From: Armatimonadota bacterium
Lineage (GTDB): Bacteria > Armatimonadota > Zipacnadia > Zipacnadales > UBA11051
Assembly (NCBI GenBank): GCA_013178155.1
Contig: JABLXH010000041.1
Location: 1 to 49,639, forward strand
Length of the DNA: 49,639 nucleotides
Direction: 5' to 3'
The notes under the pieces are model-generated. The model ran no database searches. It was not told the DNA's origin and saw nothing but the letters and a program-made list of their open reading frames with translations. A program made the translations under genes and the position numbers. Positions 8,590 through 16,010 of this stretch are shown piece after piece (position 1 is the stretch's first letter; each line of letters starts with the position of its first letter).

Positions 8590-9888
8590 GTGGACGGCTC
8601 GTCAACAGGCAACTTAGGTAGCCTGTTCCTGTTGCTGATCATTTCGGCGTTCTTCTCAGGGTCGGAAGCTGCCTTCCTCGCGGTCAGCCGGACACGGGTG
8701 CGCCAGCTCGAGGAGGAGGGACGCCCTGGCGCCCGGTTGCTGCATTTCCTGCTGCGGCGCCGTCCTCTCGTACTCACCACGTTGCTGCTGGGCATCACCC
8801 TGTCAAATTATACTGCCGAGCGGCTGGCCACCGGTCTGGCGGTGGAACACCTGGACCCTCGCCTGGGCCCGCTGGTGGCGGTCGTCGTGATGACGACAGT
8901 CATCATCGTCTGCTGCGAGGTCATCCCCATTCACTTCGGGGCTCGCTATCCGGAGGCCCTCGCCAGGGTGGCGAGCACCGTCGTGGCTCCGGTTGCTCTT
9001 CTGCTTAGCCCTCTTGTGATGAGCCTGTCGGTGCTCTCACGCGGACTGCTGCACGTCCTGGGCGTGCGCACCGGCTCCTTGCTCCCCGGTATCAGCGAGG
9101 ATCATCTGAAGGCCATGATTGAGCAAAGCGAGGAGCAGGGCGTGCTGGCGGCCGGCGAACGACGCATGATGCATGGCGTGCTGGACTTTGGCGAGCAGAC
9201 GGTGGCGCAGGTCATGACCCCTCGGCCCGACATGGTCTGCGTCGAGGCGCGGGAGCCACTGGCCGAAGCCCTGCGACTAGGCCTAGAGAGCAACCATTCG
9301 CGGCTCCCGGTCTATGAGAATACTCCTGACGACATCGTTGGCGTCCTGTACTTGAAGGACCTGCTCCCCTACGTGCTTACTGACGAACTGGACCGCGAAT
9401 GCAGGGTGGTTGCCCGCAGCGTCCATCATGTGCCGGAGACCCTGCCAGCCAACGAGCTTCTGACGCAACTCCAGCATCAGCATCGGACACTGGCGATTGT
9501 GAAGGACGAATACGGTGGCACCGCGGGGCTCGTGACCATCGAGGACCTGCTGGAGGAGATTGTTGGCGACATCCATGACGAGTACGATACCGAGGAGCCA
9601 GAGATAGTGGTTGTGGGCCCGGGGGAGTTCCTCTGCGATGCGCGAGTGGCACTGCACCAGTTGGAAGACGCGGTCTCTGAGGAGCTGCCGACAGAGGAAT
9701 ACGATTCGCTGGGTGGTCTGGTGCTGGACCTGGCGGGACGGATTCCGGCTGTCGGCGAGGTCTTCCGGTGGGGACGACTCCGGTTCGAGGTGACCGCCGT
9801 GACCGGGCCCCGGGTCGAGCAGGTGCGGGTGCTGGCGGACCCCGACCCGCTCCGCAACAGCGACCAGGACGGTGAGCCCGATGATTGA
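8590..9888 (+). CDS. CorC/HlyC (CNNM-type) membrane protein 1
   Basis: A 432-aa protein. GTG 8590 is chosen because AGGGGGAGG ends 9 nt upstream. Domains in order: a CNNM/DUF21 membrane domain with three to four helices (about residues 8-180; FFSGSEAAFLAVSRTRVRQL is its hallmark); a CBS pair (about 200-320; QVMTPRPDMVCV, then HRTLAIVKDEYGGTAGLVTIEDL); and a C-terminal CorC_HlyC domain (about 345-420; EYDSLGGLVLDL). Proteins of this family take part in magnesium or cobalt efflux; the old haemolysin name is misleading. It overlaps the start of its paralog by 8 bp, so they are translated together. Confidence 0.88.
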   Translation: MDGSSTGNLGSLFLLLIISAFFSGSEAAFLAVSRTRVRQLEEEGRPGARLLHFLLRRRPLVLTTLLLGITLSNYTAERLATGLAVEHLDPRLGPLVAVVVMTTVIIVCCEVIPIHFGARYPEALARVASTVVAPVALLLSPLVMSLSVLSRGLLHVLGVRTGSLLPGISEDHLKAMIEQSEEQGVLAAGERRMMHGVLDFGEQTVAQVMTPRPDMVCVEAREPLAEALRLGLESNHSRLPVYENTPDDIVGVLYLKDLLPYVLTDELDRECRVVARSVHHVPETLPANELLTQLQHQHRTLAIVKDEYGGTAGLVTIEDLLEEIVGDIHDEYDTEEPEIVVVGPGEFLCDARVALHQLEDAVSEELPTEEYDSLGGLVLDLAGRIPAVGEVFRWGRLRFEVTAVTGPRVEQVRVLADPDPLRNSDQDGEPDD

Positions 9889-11164
9889 GTGGCTCACCGT
9901 GGCTGGCATCCTGGTCATTGTTGTGGCACTGGCCGGCATCGCCCTGTGTTCGCTGGCGGAGGCGGCCATGCTGGGCGTCAGCGACGGGGGGCTGCGCCGC
10001 CTGGCGGAGAGCCGCGACCATGCAGCCGCGCGGGTCAGCCGGCTGCTGGGGGAGGGAACCTATCTCAGTGCCCTGATCGTGGGCATGAACACGTTCATCA
10101 TCATTGTCTCGACAGTGATGACGCTACTCGTGCGGCACCACCTGGGTGACGTTCCGGGCGTTGAATGGGCCAAGGAAGCCTGGCACATGGGCATGGTCCT
10201 GTTCATCCTCGTATTTGCCGAACTCACACCCAAGACGTACGGGAGCCTGTATCCGGAGCAGGTGGCTGTACGCCTGTCGCGGCCGGTGGAGTTGCTGACC
10301 AACGCTTTCCGGCCGCTGGTGGTGGTGCTGACCAAGCTGACGACGCCGTTTAGCGGTCACCGGGTCAACGGCCGCCATCCTGGCCACCTGCTCACGGTTG
10401 ATGAGATCCGGATGGCCGCCGATGTCAGTGAGGAGGAGGGGCTGGTGGAGCCGGATGAGGCGGAGATGCTGGACAACGTCATTGACCTGGGCGCCACTCT
10501 GGCGCGGGAAGTGATGGTGCCACGGGTCAGTGTGCTGGCCGCCGACGAGGAAATGAGTCTGACTGAGTTTGCGACCATGGCCAGCCGCAGCGGCTTCTCA
10601 CGCATACCGATCTACCGGGAGACACTGGATCACGTAACGGGCATTGTTTATGTGAAAGACGTGCTGGCGCGGCTGGCGGCCGGGGAACGCGAGTTGCGTC
10701 TGCCAGAGATCGCCCGCCCGCCGCTGTACTTTCCGGAGACCAAACGTATCCATGATCTGCTCCGGGAGCTTCGAGAGCGCCGTGTGCACATCGCTATCGT
10801 CGTGGACGAATTCGGTGGCACCGCGGGACTGATCACGATTGAGGACATCCTGGAAGAGCTTGTTGGTGAGATCGCCGACGAGCACGACCAGCCCAGCCAG
10901 GACCTGGTGCAAGTCAGCGAGCGGGAGGTGTTGGCGGAGGGACGGGCTCGCATCGAGGAGATCAACGAGCTGCTGGGCTGTGCGCTACCCGAGGATCAGT
11001 ACGAGACCGTGGGCGGCTTGGCCTCGGGACTGGCAGGTCGCATTCCGGCCGCCGGCGAAGAGTTCGATATCGGGGGCGTGCGCCTGCATATCGAGGCCAG
11101 CGACGGACAGCATGTGGAGAGGGTCCGCGTCGTTGCTGTCACCAGGGAGGACGGTGACCGCTAG
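9881..11164 (+). CDS. CorC/HlyC (CNNM-type) membrane protein 2
   Basis: A 427-aa paralog of the preceding gene with the same order: CNNM membrane domain (about 1-190; SLAEAAMLGVSDGGLRRL, FAELTPKTYG), CBS pair (about 210-330; EVMVPRVSVLA, HIAIVVDEFGGTAGLITIED) and CorC_HlyC domain (about 345-420; YETVGGLASGLAGR). ATG 9881 is used, with GGTGAG just upstream; GTG 9872 is an alternative. The two paralogs may form a heterodimer, as CNNM proteins are dimeric (inference). The next gene starts directly after the stop codon. Confidence 0.87.
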   Translation: MIEWLTVAGILVIVVALAGIALCSLAEAAMLGVSDGGLRRLAESRDHAAARVSRLLGEGTYLSALIVGMNTFIIIVSTVMTLLVRHHLGDVPGVEWAKEAWHMGMVLFILVFAELTPKTYGSLYPEQVAVRLSRPVELLTNAFRPLVVVLTKLTTPFSGHRVNGRHPGHLLTVDEIRMAADVSEEEGLVEPDEAEMLDNVIDLGATLAREVMVPRVSVLAADEEMSLTEFATMASRSGFSRIPIYRETLDHVTGIVYVKDVLARLAAGERELRLPEIARPPLYFPETKRIHDLLRELRERRVHIAIVVDEFGGTAGLITIEDILEELVGEIADEHDQPSQDLVQVSEREVLAEGRARIEEINELLGCALPEDQYETVGGLASGLAGRIPAAGEEFDIGGVRLHIEASDGQHVERVRVVAVTREDGDR

Positions 11165-12214
11165 TTGGCACGCAAGGGAAAGGGCCGCAGACAGCCCAAG
11201 GCACAGCAGCACGACTTTGGCGTGGCGGACTTCATCTTTCCGGGGGAGAGGGCCAGCTACTGGGGTGGCGTAGCCGGTGTGGCTGCCGTCTACCTGCTGC
11301 TCGCAGCCATCAGCTACGGCGTTTTCCGGGACTCCGAAGGGAACAAGCTGTGGTACGTCCCTGTGGCGGTCCTCGCCTGGCCGCTGCTCGCGATTCTGAT
11401 ATGCAACCTGCTAGCCAGTCGGGATCGGGTGCAACAGCTGCGGCGCCTGGGTCGCCAGGCCAAGGTGGCAGCGAACAACCATCCCGAACTGCACCGGGCC
11501 CTGCTGCGGCAAGCGGGACTCCTGGGGCTGAGCACACCGCCAGATGTCTATGTGGTGAGCGACGAGCAGCCCGTGGTCTACTGCCTGCCGTCGGGACCGG
11601 GAACGATCATCATCAGCCAAGCACTGCGCGAGCGGCTCTCAACCGAGGAGGTGGAAGCGCTGCTGGCGCGGGAACTCACTCACATACGCAGCCGGCATGT
11701 GCGGCTGGAGCTGGCGATGGTCTTCATCCGCAACAGCCATCCAGTGCTGAAGATCATCTTCTTGCCGGTTCTGCTGATGATGCTTTTCGCCCGCTCCTGG
11801 ATTGATCTGATCGAGTTCACCGCCGACCGGGGGGCGCTGTTGTTGACGCTCAGACCTGCAGTCGTGAACTCGGCGATCGTCAAGCATGCGGTGATCTCGG
11901 ACCCCAACGCGGGTATCACGCAGGAGGAGCTGGAGGCCTTCATTCGCAGTTCGGCCGACATCCAGACTGACGCTGCCCAACTGGAGCGTCACTTCAGGGT
12001 GGGGCAATTCATCAGCTCGCAGCCCAACCTTCGGGAGCGGATCGAGGCACTCACCGCGTTCCCACACAGTCCTCAGGGCCAACAGGCGGTGGCAAGGATG
12101 GCGCGGCTGCAAGGCGTCTCGCCGGCCAGCATCGCGCTGGTCAAGCCGGGGCAGCCCGGGGAGATTGTGCAGGTTGAGGAGGATGAGCTTGGGGATACGA
12201 TCCCAGAACCTTGA
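11165..12214 (+). CDS. M48-like membrane protein with degenerate zinc site
   Basis: A 349-aa protein. Two N-terminal membrane helices (about 34-52 and 62-80) precede a domain resembling M48 (HtpX/Ste24) metallopeptidases: VYVVSDEQPVVYCLPSG, then SQALRERLSTEEVEALLARELTHIRSRH, broken here only by my reading of the fold boundaries, and EFTADRGALL after a further hydrophobic stretch (about 188-205). The zinc motif HExxH reads Arg169-Glu-Leu-Thr-His173, so the first zinc ligand is lost, while the third-ligand glutamate (about 217) remains. It may be an inactive homolog. The start is TTG 11165, directly after the preceding TAG; GTG 11222 is an alternative. Its 3' end overlaps the convergent pheA by 74 bp. 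Confidence 0.7.
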   Translation: MARKGKGRRQPKAQQHDFGVADFIFPGERASYWGGVAGVAAVYLLLAAISYGVFRDSEGNKLWYVPVAVLAWPLLAILICNLLASRDRVQQLRRLGRQAKVAANNHPELHRALLRQAGLLGLSTPPDVYVVSDEQPVVYCLPSGPGTIIISQALRERLSTEEVEALLARELTHIRSRHVRLELAMVFIRNSHPVLKIIFLPVLLMMLFARSWIDLIEFTADRGALLLTLRPAVVNSAIVKHAVISDPNAGITQEELEAFIRSSADIQTDAAQLERHFRVGQFISSQPNLRERIEALTAFPHSPQGQQAVARMARLQGVSPASIALVKPGQPGEIVQVEEDELGDTIPEP

Positions 12215-13250
12215 GGGTCTGGGTCAACTCGCGTAGTTCGCTGAGGGTCTGGCGCACCGCGAGATCGCTCTGGTGTCCCTCGAAGTCAACGTAGAAGATG
12301 TACGGACCCTCCAGTTTGGCGGGCGAGGGCCGGGACTGGATCAGCGTGAGACTGATCTGGTGGGCGCTGAAGGGCGCCAAAGCGGCATAGAGCGCCCCGG
12401 AGCGGTGGCGGGTTGTGAACAGGACCGAGGTCTTGTCGTTGCCGGTGCGCTCGGGCGCCATGTTGCCGATCACAAAGAACCGGGTGCGGTTGTTGGGCTG
12501 GTCCTCAATGTTTTGGGCCAACACCCGCAACCCGTAGTGTTCGGCGGCGGTGGCGGTGGCCAAGGCTGCCTGCGACGGATCCCTGGCGGCGGCGACGGCA
12601 GCGGCGGCAGCGGAGGTGCTGGCGGCGGTAATGGTCTCCACCTGTGGCAGATTGGCGCGGAGCCACTGGCGGCACTGGGCGAGGGGTTGAGGGTGTGAGT
12701 GGACGCAGCGCACCTGGTCCAGTTCTCCCGTCGCCAGCAGGCAGATGTGCACGTCGACGTAGACCTCGCCGCAGATCAGCAGGGGCGATTCGATGAAGCT
12801 ATCCAGGGTGCGGGTCTCCACGCCCTGGATCACGTTTTCGATGGGAACGACGCCGAAATCGGCATTGCCGCGCTCGACGGTGCCGAAGACGTCGTCAATG
12901 GTAGGTTGGGCGAGCAGTTGGCAGGCTGAGCCAAACTGCTTGACGGCAGCCAGGTGACTGAAGGTATACTCAGGACCCAGGTAAGCCACGGTCACCCTAC
13001 GCTGCAGGGCCCGGGAGACCGAGAGTATCTCCCGATAGATGGCAGCGACGGCTTCGGCGTCCAGACGCCCCAGGTCGCCCGCCGTGAGGCTGTCCAGGAG
13101 AAGAGCCTCGCGCTGAGGGTCGTAGACCGGCAGACCCAGGGCGTCTTTCTCCTGCCCGATCTGATAGCTGATTTCGGCGCGCTGCTTGAGCAGGGCGATG
13201 ATGCGCTGGTCAAGCTCATCGATCTGAGCGCGGAGATCCTCAAGGGACAT
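12141..13250 (-). CDS. pheA: Bifunctional chorismate mutase/prephenate dehydratase (P-protein)
   Basis: Converts chorismate to prephenate and then to phenylpyruvate for phenylalanine synthesis. The 369-aa protein starts at ATG 13250, with GGAGG 6 nt upstream. Domains: AroQ-type chorismate mutase (about 3-85; LRAQIDELDQRIIALL); prephenate dehydratase (about 86-275; VAYLGPEYTFSHLAA, VPIENVIQG, and the catalytic NRTRFFVIG); and a C-terminal ACT domain (about 285-360; HRSGALYAALAPF). The ACT phenylalanine-binding motif, usually ESRP, reads QSRP. It is divergent from accD across a gap that holds a strong hairpin, and its 3' end overlaps the M48-like gene. Confidence 0.95.
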   Translation of the reverse strand: MSLEDLRAQIDELDQRIIALLKQRAEISYQIGQEKDALGLPVYDPQREALLLDSLTAGDLGRLDAEAVAAIYREILSVSRALQRRVTVAYLGPEYTFSHLAAVKQFGSACQLLAQPTIDDVFGTVERGNADFGVVPIENVIQGVETRTLDSFIESPLLICGEVYVDVHICLLATGELDQVRCVHSHPQPLAQCRQWLRANLPQVETITAASTSAAAAAVAAARDPSQAALATATAAEHYGLRVLAQNIEDQPNNRTRFFVIGNMAPERTGNDKTSVLFTTRHRSGALYAALAPFSAHQISLTLIQSRPSPAKLEGPYIFYVDFEGHQSDLAVRQTLSELRELTQTLKVLGSYPQAHPPQPAQSPRAAPA

Positions 13251-13296
13251 AGACAACCTCCGGCGGCGTGGTGGGTGGGAATAGTAACACAGACAC

Positions 13297-13326
13297 GGGG
13301 GCGGCGGCAAATCTGCCGCCGACCCC
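13297..13326. promoter_or_regulatory. Hairpin in the divergent pheA/accD gap
   Basis: GGGG, one mismatch, then CGGCGGCA, loop AATC, TGCCGCCG, one mismatch, CCCC: an almost perfect 30-nt dyad. It sits 47 bp from the pheA start and 26 bp from the accD start, with no T-run. It may be an operator or an RNA hairpin in one leader. Confidence 0.4.
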
Positions 13327-13351
13327 AATGCTTCCTGGTGAGAGGTGGAGC

Positions 13352-14185
13352 ATGGCGTCGTTCTTTCGCCGACAGCCAAAGGCGAGCAAGGAACACGAGA
13401 TCCCGGCAGACCTGTGGGAGGAATGTCCGGGCTGTCGGCAGCTCGTCTACGGCAAGGAGCTGGAGAGCGAGCTGTGGGTGTGCAACAAGTGCGGCTTCCA
13501 TTTCCGGCTCACGGTGTGGCAGCGGCTTCAGATCACAGCGGACCCGGGGACTTTCATTGAGTGGGATCGCGAGCTGCCCATCCACGACCCGCTGGAGTTT
13601 CCCGACTACCGGGCTAAGCTGGAGGAGGCACGGGCCAAGACGGGCATGACCGAGGCCATCCTGACAGGCACCTGCGCCATCGAGCGCATCCCCATCGGCA
13701 TCGGGCTTATGGACCTGTCCTTTGTCGGAGGGAGCATGGGGTGGGCCGTAGGGGAAAGAGTGGCGCGACTGATGGAGCGGTCGGCGGAGGAGGGCATGGG
13801 GGTGGTCGTCTTCTGCGCCAGTGGCGGGGCACGCATGCAGGAAAGCCTCGTCGCCCTGATGCAGATGGCCAAGACCAGCGGGGCGGCCGGCAGGCTGGCT
13901 GCCGCGGGCCTTCCCTACATCAGCGTCTTGACGCATCCCACCTACGGCGGGGTCACCGCGAGCTACGCCTTCCTGGGCGACGTCATCCTGGCGGAACCAG
14001 GCGCGGCGGTGGGTTTTGCCGGTCCTCGTGTCATCGAAGTGACGAATCTGAAGATGCCGCCGGGTGTGCAGACAGTGGAGTTTCAGTATCAGCACGGCAT
14101 GGTGGATCTGCTGGTGCCGCGCAAGGAGATGCGGGAGACGTTGGGCCGGATCCTGCGGTGGTGTACCGAAAACGGCCGAGAGTGA
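13352..14185 (+). CDS. accD: Acetyl-CoA carboxylase carboxyltransferase subunit beta
   Basis: The beta half of the carboxyltransferase that moves the carboxyl group from biotin to acetyl-CoA to make malonyl-CoA. The 277-aa protein starts at ATG 13352 (MASFFRRQP), after GAGAGGTGGAG. Seen: an N-terminal zinc ribbon (WEECPGC ... WVCNKCGFHFR, residues about 23-47), then the crotonase-fold core with FVGGSMGWAVGERVARL, VVFCASGGARMQE and HPTYGGVTASYAFLGDV. It lies 23 bp upstream of accA, so the two carboxyltransferase subunits are made together. Confidence 0.96.
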   Translation: MASFFRRQPKASKEHEIPADLWEECPGCRQLVYGKELESELWVCNKCGFHFRLTVWQRLQITADPGTFIEWDRELPIHDPLEFPDYRAKLEEARAKTGMTEAILTGTCAIERIPIGIGLMDLSFVGGSMGWAVGERVARLMERSAEEGMGVVVFCASGGARMQESLVALMQMAKTSGAAGRLAAAGLPYISVLTHPTYGGVTASYAFLGDVILAEPGAAVGFAGPRVIEVTNLKMPPGVQTVEFQYQHGMVDLLVPRKEMRETLGRILRWCTENGRE

Positions 14186-14208
14186 ACTCGCTAGATCCGG
14201 GAGTGACC

Positions 14209-15159
14209 ATGGACAGGAAAGCCGAACTGGAGGCGCAGCTGGCTCAGCTCGACAGCCGTGTGGCCGAGTTGCGGCGCACGGCTCAGGGCGGGAACCAAAG
14301 CGATATCGAGGAGCTGGAGCGCCTGCAGGCTGAGGCCGATGCCGTCGCCGCGGAGCTCTACCGTGACCTCGAGCCCTGGGACCATGTGACCATCGCGCGG
14401 CACGATAAGCGGCCCTACGCACTGGACTACATTGAGGCGGTTTTCGAGGAGTTCACTGAGCTTCACGGCGACCGCAGGTATGGTGACGATGGCGCTGTGG
14501 TAGCGGGGCTGGCTCGCCTGAACGAGCGTCCGGTAGCCGTGGTGGCCCAGCAGAAGGGGCGCACGGCCAGTGAGCGGAAGCAACGAAACTTCGGCATGGC
14601 GCGGCCGGAGGGGTACCGCAAGGCCATGCGCATCATGCAGTTGGCGGCGAAGATGAGGCGGCCGATCATCAGCCTGGTGGACACGCCTGGTGCGGACTGC
14701 CTGGCAGACTCCGAGAGCCGCGGCATCAGTGAGGCGATCGCCACCAACCAGCGGGACATGTTCTCGCTGCCCGTGCCGATCGTTGCTGCGATCATTGGTG
14801 AGGGGGGCAGCGGCGGGGCCATCGGCATCGCGGTGGCAGACCGGGTTCTGATGCTTGAGCATGCCTACTATTCGGTCATCGCGCCCGAGTCCTGTGCGGC
14901 CATCCTGTGGCGCAATCCTGAACTGCGACGGCAGTCCGCTGAGGCCCTCAAGATAACCTCTGCCGATGCCAAACGCCTCGGCGTGATTGACGAGATCGTT
15001 CCCGAACCCCCTGGCGGCGCCCACCGCAATCCGCTGGCGGCCGCCGCTGCGCTCCGCGAGGCCCTCGTGGCGGCTCTGGAGAGCATCCGTGGCCTGCCCG
15101 GCGAGCAGCTCATGGCGGCGAGATACATGAAGTTCCGCACCATGGGCGGTCCGACCTAG
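14209..15159 (+). CDS. accA: Acetyl-CoA carboxylase carboxyltransferase subunit alpha
   Basis: Partner of AccD in malonyl-CoA synthesis. The 316-aa protein begins MDRKAELEAQLAQLDSRV with an N-terminal coiled coil. It continues with the typical AccA blocks LYRDLEPWDHVTIARH, FTELHGDRRYGDD, RNFGMARPEGYRKAMR, PIISLVDTPGA and IGEGGSGGAIGIAVADRV. ATG 14209 follows GGGAG by 5 nt. The end of the gene faces the end of the leftward SagB-like gene with a 20-bp gap. Confidence 0.97.
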   Translation: MDRKAELEAQLAQLDSRVAELRRTAQGGNQSDIEELERLQAEADAVAAELYRDLEPWDHVTIARHDKRPYALDYIEAVFEEFTELHGDRRYGDDGAVVAGLARLNERPVAVVAQQKGRTASERKQRNFGMARPEGYRKAMRIMQLAAKMRRPIISLVDTPGADCLADSESRGISEAIATNQRDMFSLPVPIVAAIIGEGGSGGAIGIAVADRVLMLEHAYYSVIAPESCAAILWRNPELRRQSAEALKITSADAKRLGVIDEIVPEPPGGAHRNPLAAAAALREALVAALESIRGLPGEQLMAARYMKFRTMGGPT

Positions 15160-15179
15160 GTCCCCGGGGCGAAGACCGG

Positions 15180-15923
15180 CTACTGAGGGTGCCCTACGGC
15201 AGTCAGGTAGAGCGCTGTCTCCTCCTCGCCATCCAGGCCCAGCAACTGGTTCACCTCGTCATCGAAGAAAGCGCCAATATTCACACTGCCGAGCCCCAGG
15301 GCGCAGGCGGCCAACTGGAGTTGGCCGCCGAGGTGGCCGGCGTCGAGGTAGAGGTAACGGTAGCATCGGTCGTGGTACTTCCAGGCGGCTCGCTCGACGA
15401 CAGCGGCCCAGGCGAAGACAGCAGCCGCTTCGGCGCAGAACTCCTGGTGCAGGCAAGCGGCGGCGAGCTGGTCGCCCAGGTCCCCGGCGCTGAGTTGGGC
15501 CAAGCTGTGGTCCTGCACCTGGTAGTGCCAAAGTCCCGGCGCACAGCCCTGAACCCGGTTGGCGAAGACGTAGGTCTCATCCGGATACAGGGCTCCAGCC
15601 GAAGCGCAGGCGCGAAGCAAGTGCGGCCCCACAGTGGCCGTGATTCCCTGCGTGGCCCACAGCAGTTGCGAGAGTTGCGGCAGGCTCAGCGGCCGGGGGG
15701 AGAAGTCGCGAACCGAGCGTCTTCGCGCCACGACCTCCCAAAGCCCCATGCCGCCTGCAGTCTCCGGTTCAGGCAGCTTCAGGACCGACAGCGGGTTCTC
15801 ATGGCGGCTGAACGGAGGGGCTTGCCGAGGCCGCAGGCGGTGGCCCTGCATGCGGTCACGGTGGTACTTGGTGGCGTTCTGGAAATGTCGTCCGATCCCT
15901 TGCTCCTCACGCATTTCGGACAC
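15180..15923 (-). CDS. SagB/ThcOx-type FMN-dependent oxidoreductase
   Basis: A 247-aa nitroreductase-fold protein. Seen: RRRSVRDFSPRPLSLPQLSQLLWATQG (FMN phosphate contacts; region about 67-93), then SAGALYPDETYVF and a LGLGSVNIGAF segment near the end. This is the stand-alone SagB-type branch, found both in peptide-oxidising natural-product clusters and on its own in many genomes. No YcaO, precursor peptide or transporter gene is seen nearby, so a thiazole/oxazole cluster is not supported. Start GTG 15923, with ATG 15914 as an alternative; neither has a good Shine-Dalgarno site. It lies 87 bp downstream of the GxGYxYP gene on the same strand. Confidence 0.8.
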   Translation of the reverse strand: MSEMREEQGIGRHFQNATKYHRDRMQGHRLRPRQAPPFSRHENPLSVLKLPEPETAGGMGLWEVVARRRSVRDFSPRPLSLPQLSQLLWATQGITATVGPHLLRACASAGALYPDETYVFANRVQGCAPGLWHYQVQDHSLAQLSAGDLGDQLAAACLHQEFCAEAAAVFAWAAVVERAAWKYHDRCYRYLYLDAGHLGGQLQLAACALGLGSVNIGAFFDDEVNQLLGLDGEEETALYLTAVGHPQ

Positions 15924-16010
15924 CCCGGCTAAGGAATGAGCCCGTACGGGGGCGCTTCGGCCCGCAGGACGGGCGAGTGCTATGGGGTCTGCCGAGCCAG
16001 AGGGTACGCC

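Noticed and set aside
15180-15923. SagB-like gene as part of a thiazole/oxazole-modified peptide cluster
   Set aside because: No YcaO cyclodehydratase, E1-like partner, precursor peptide or exporter lies nearby; stand-alone members are common.
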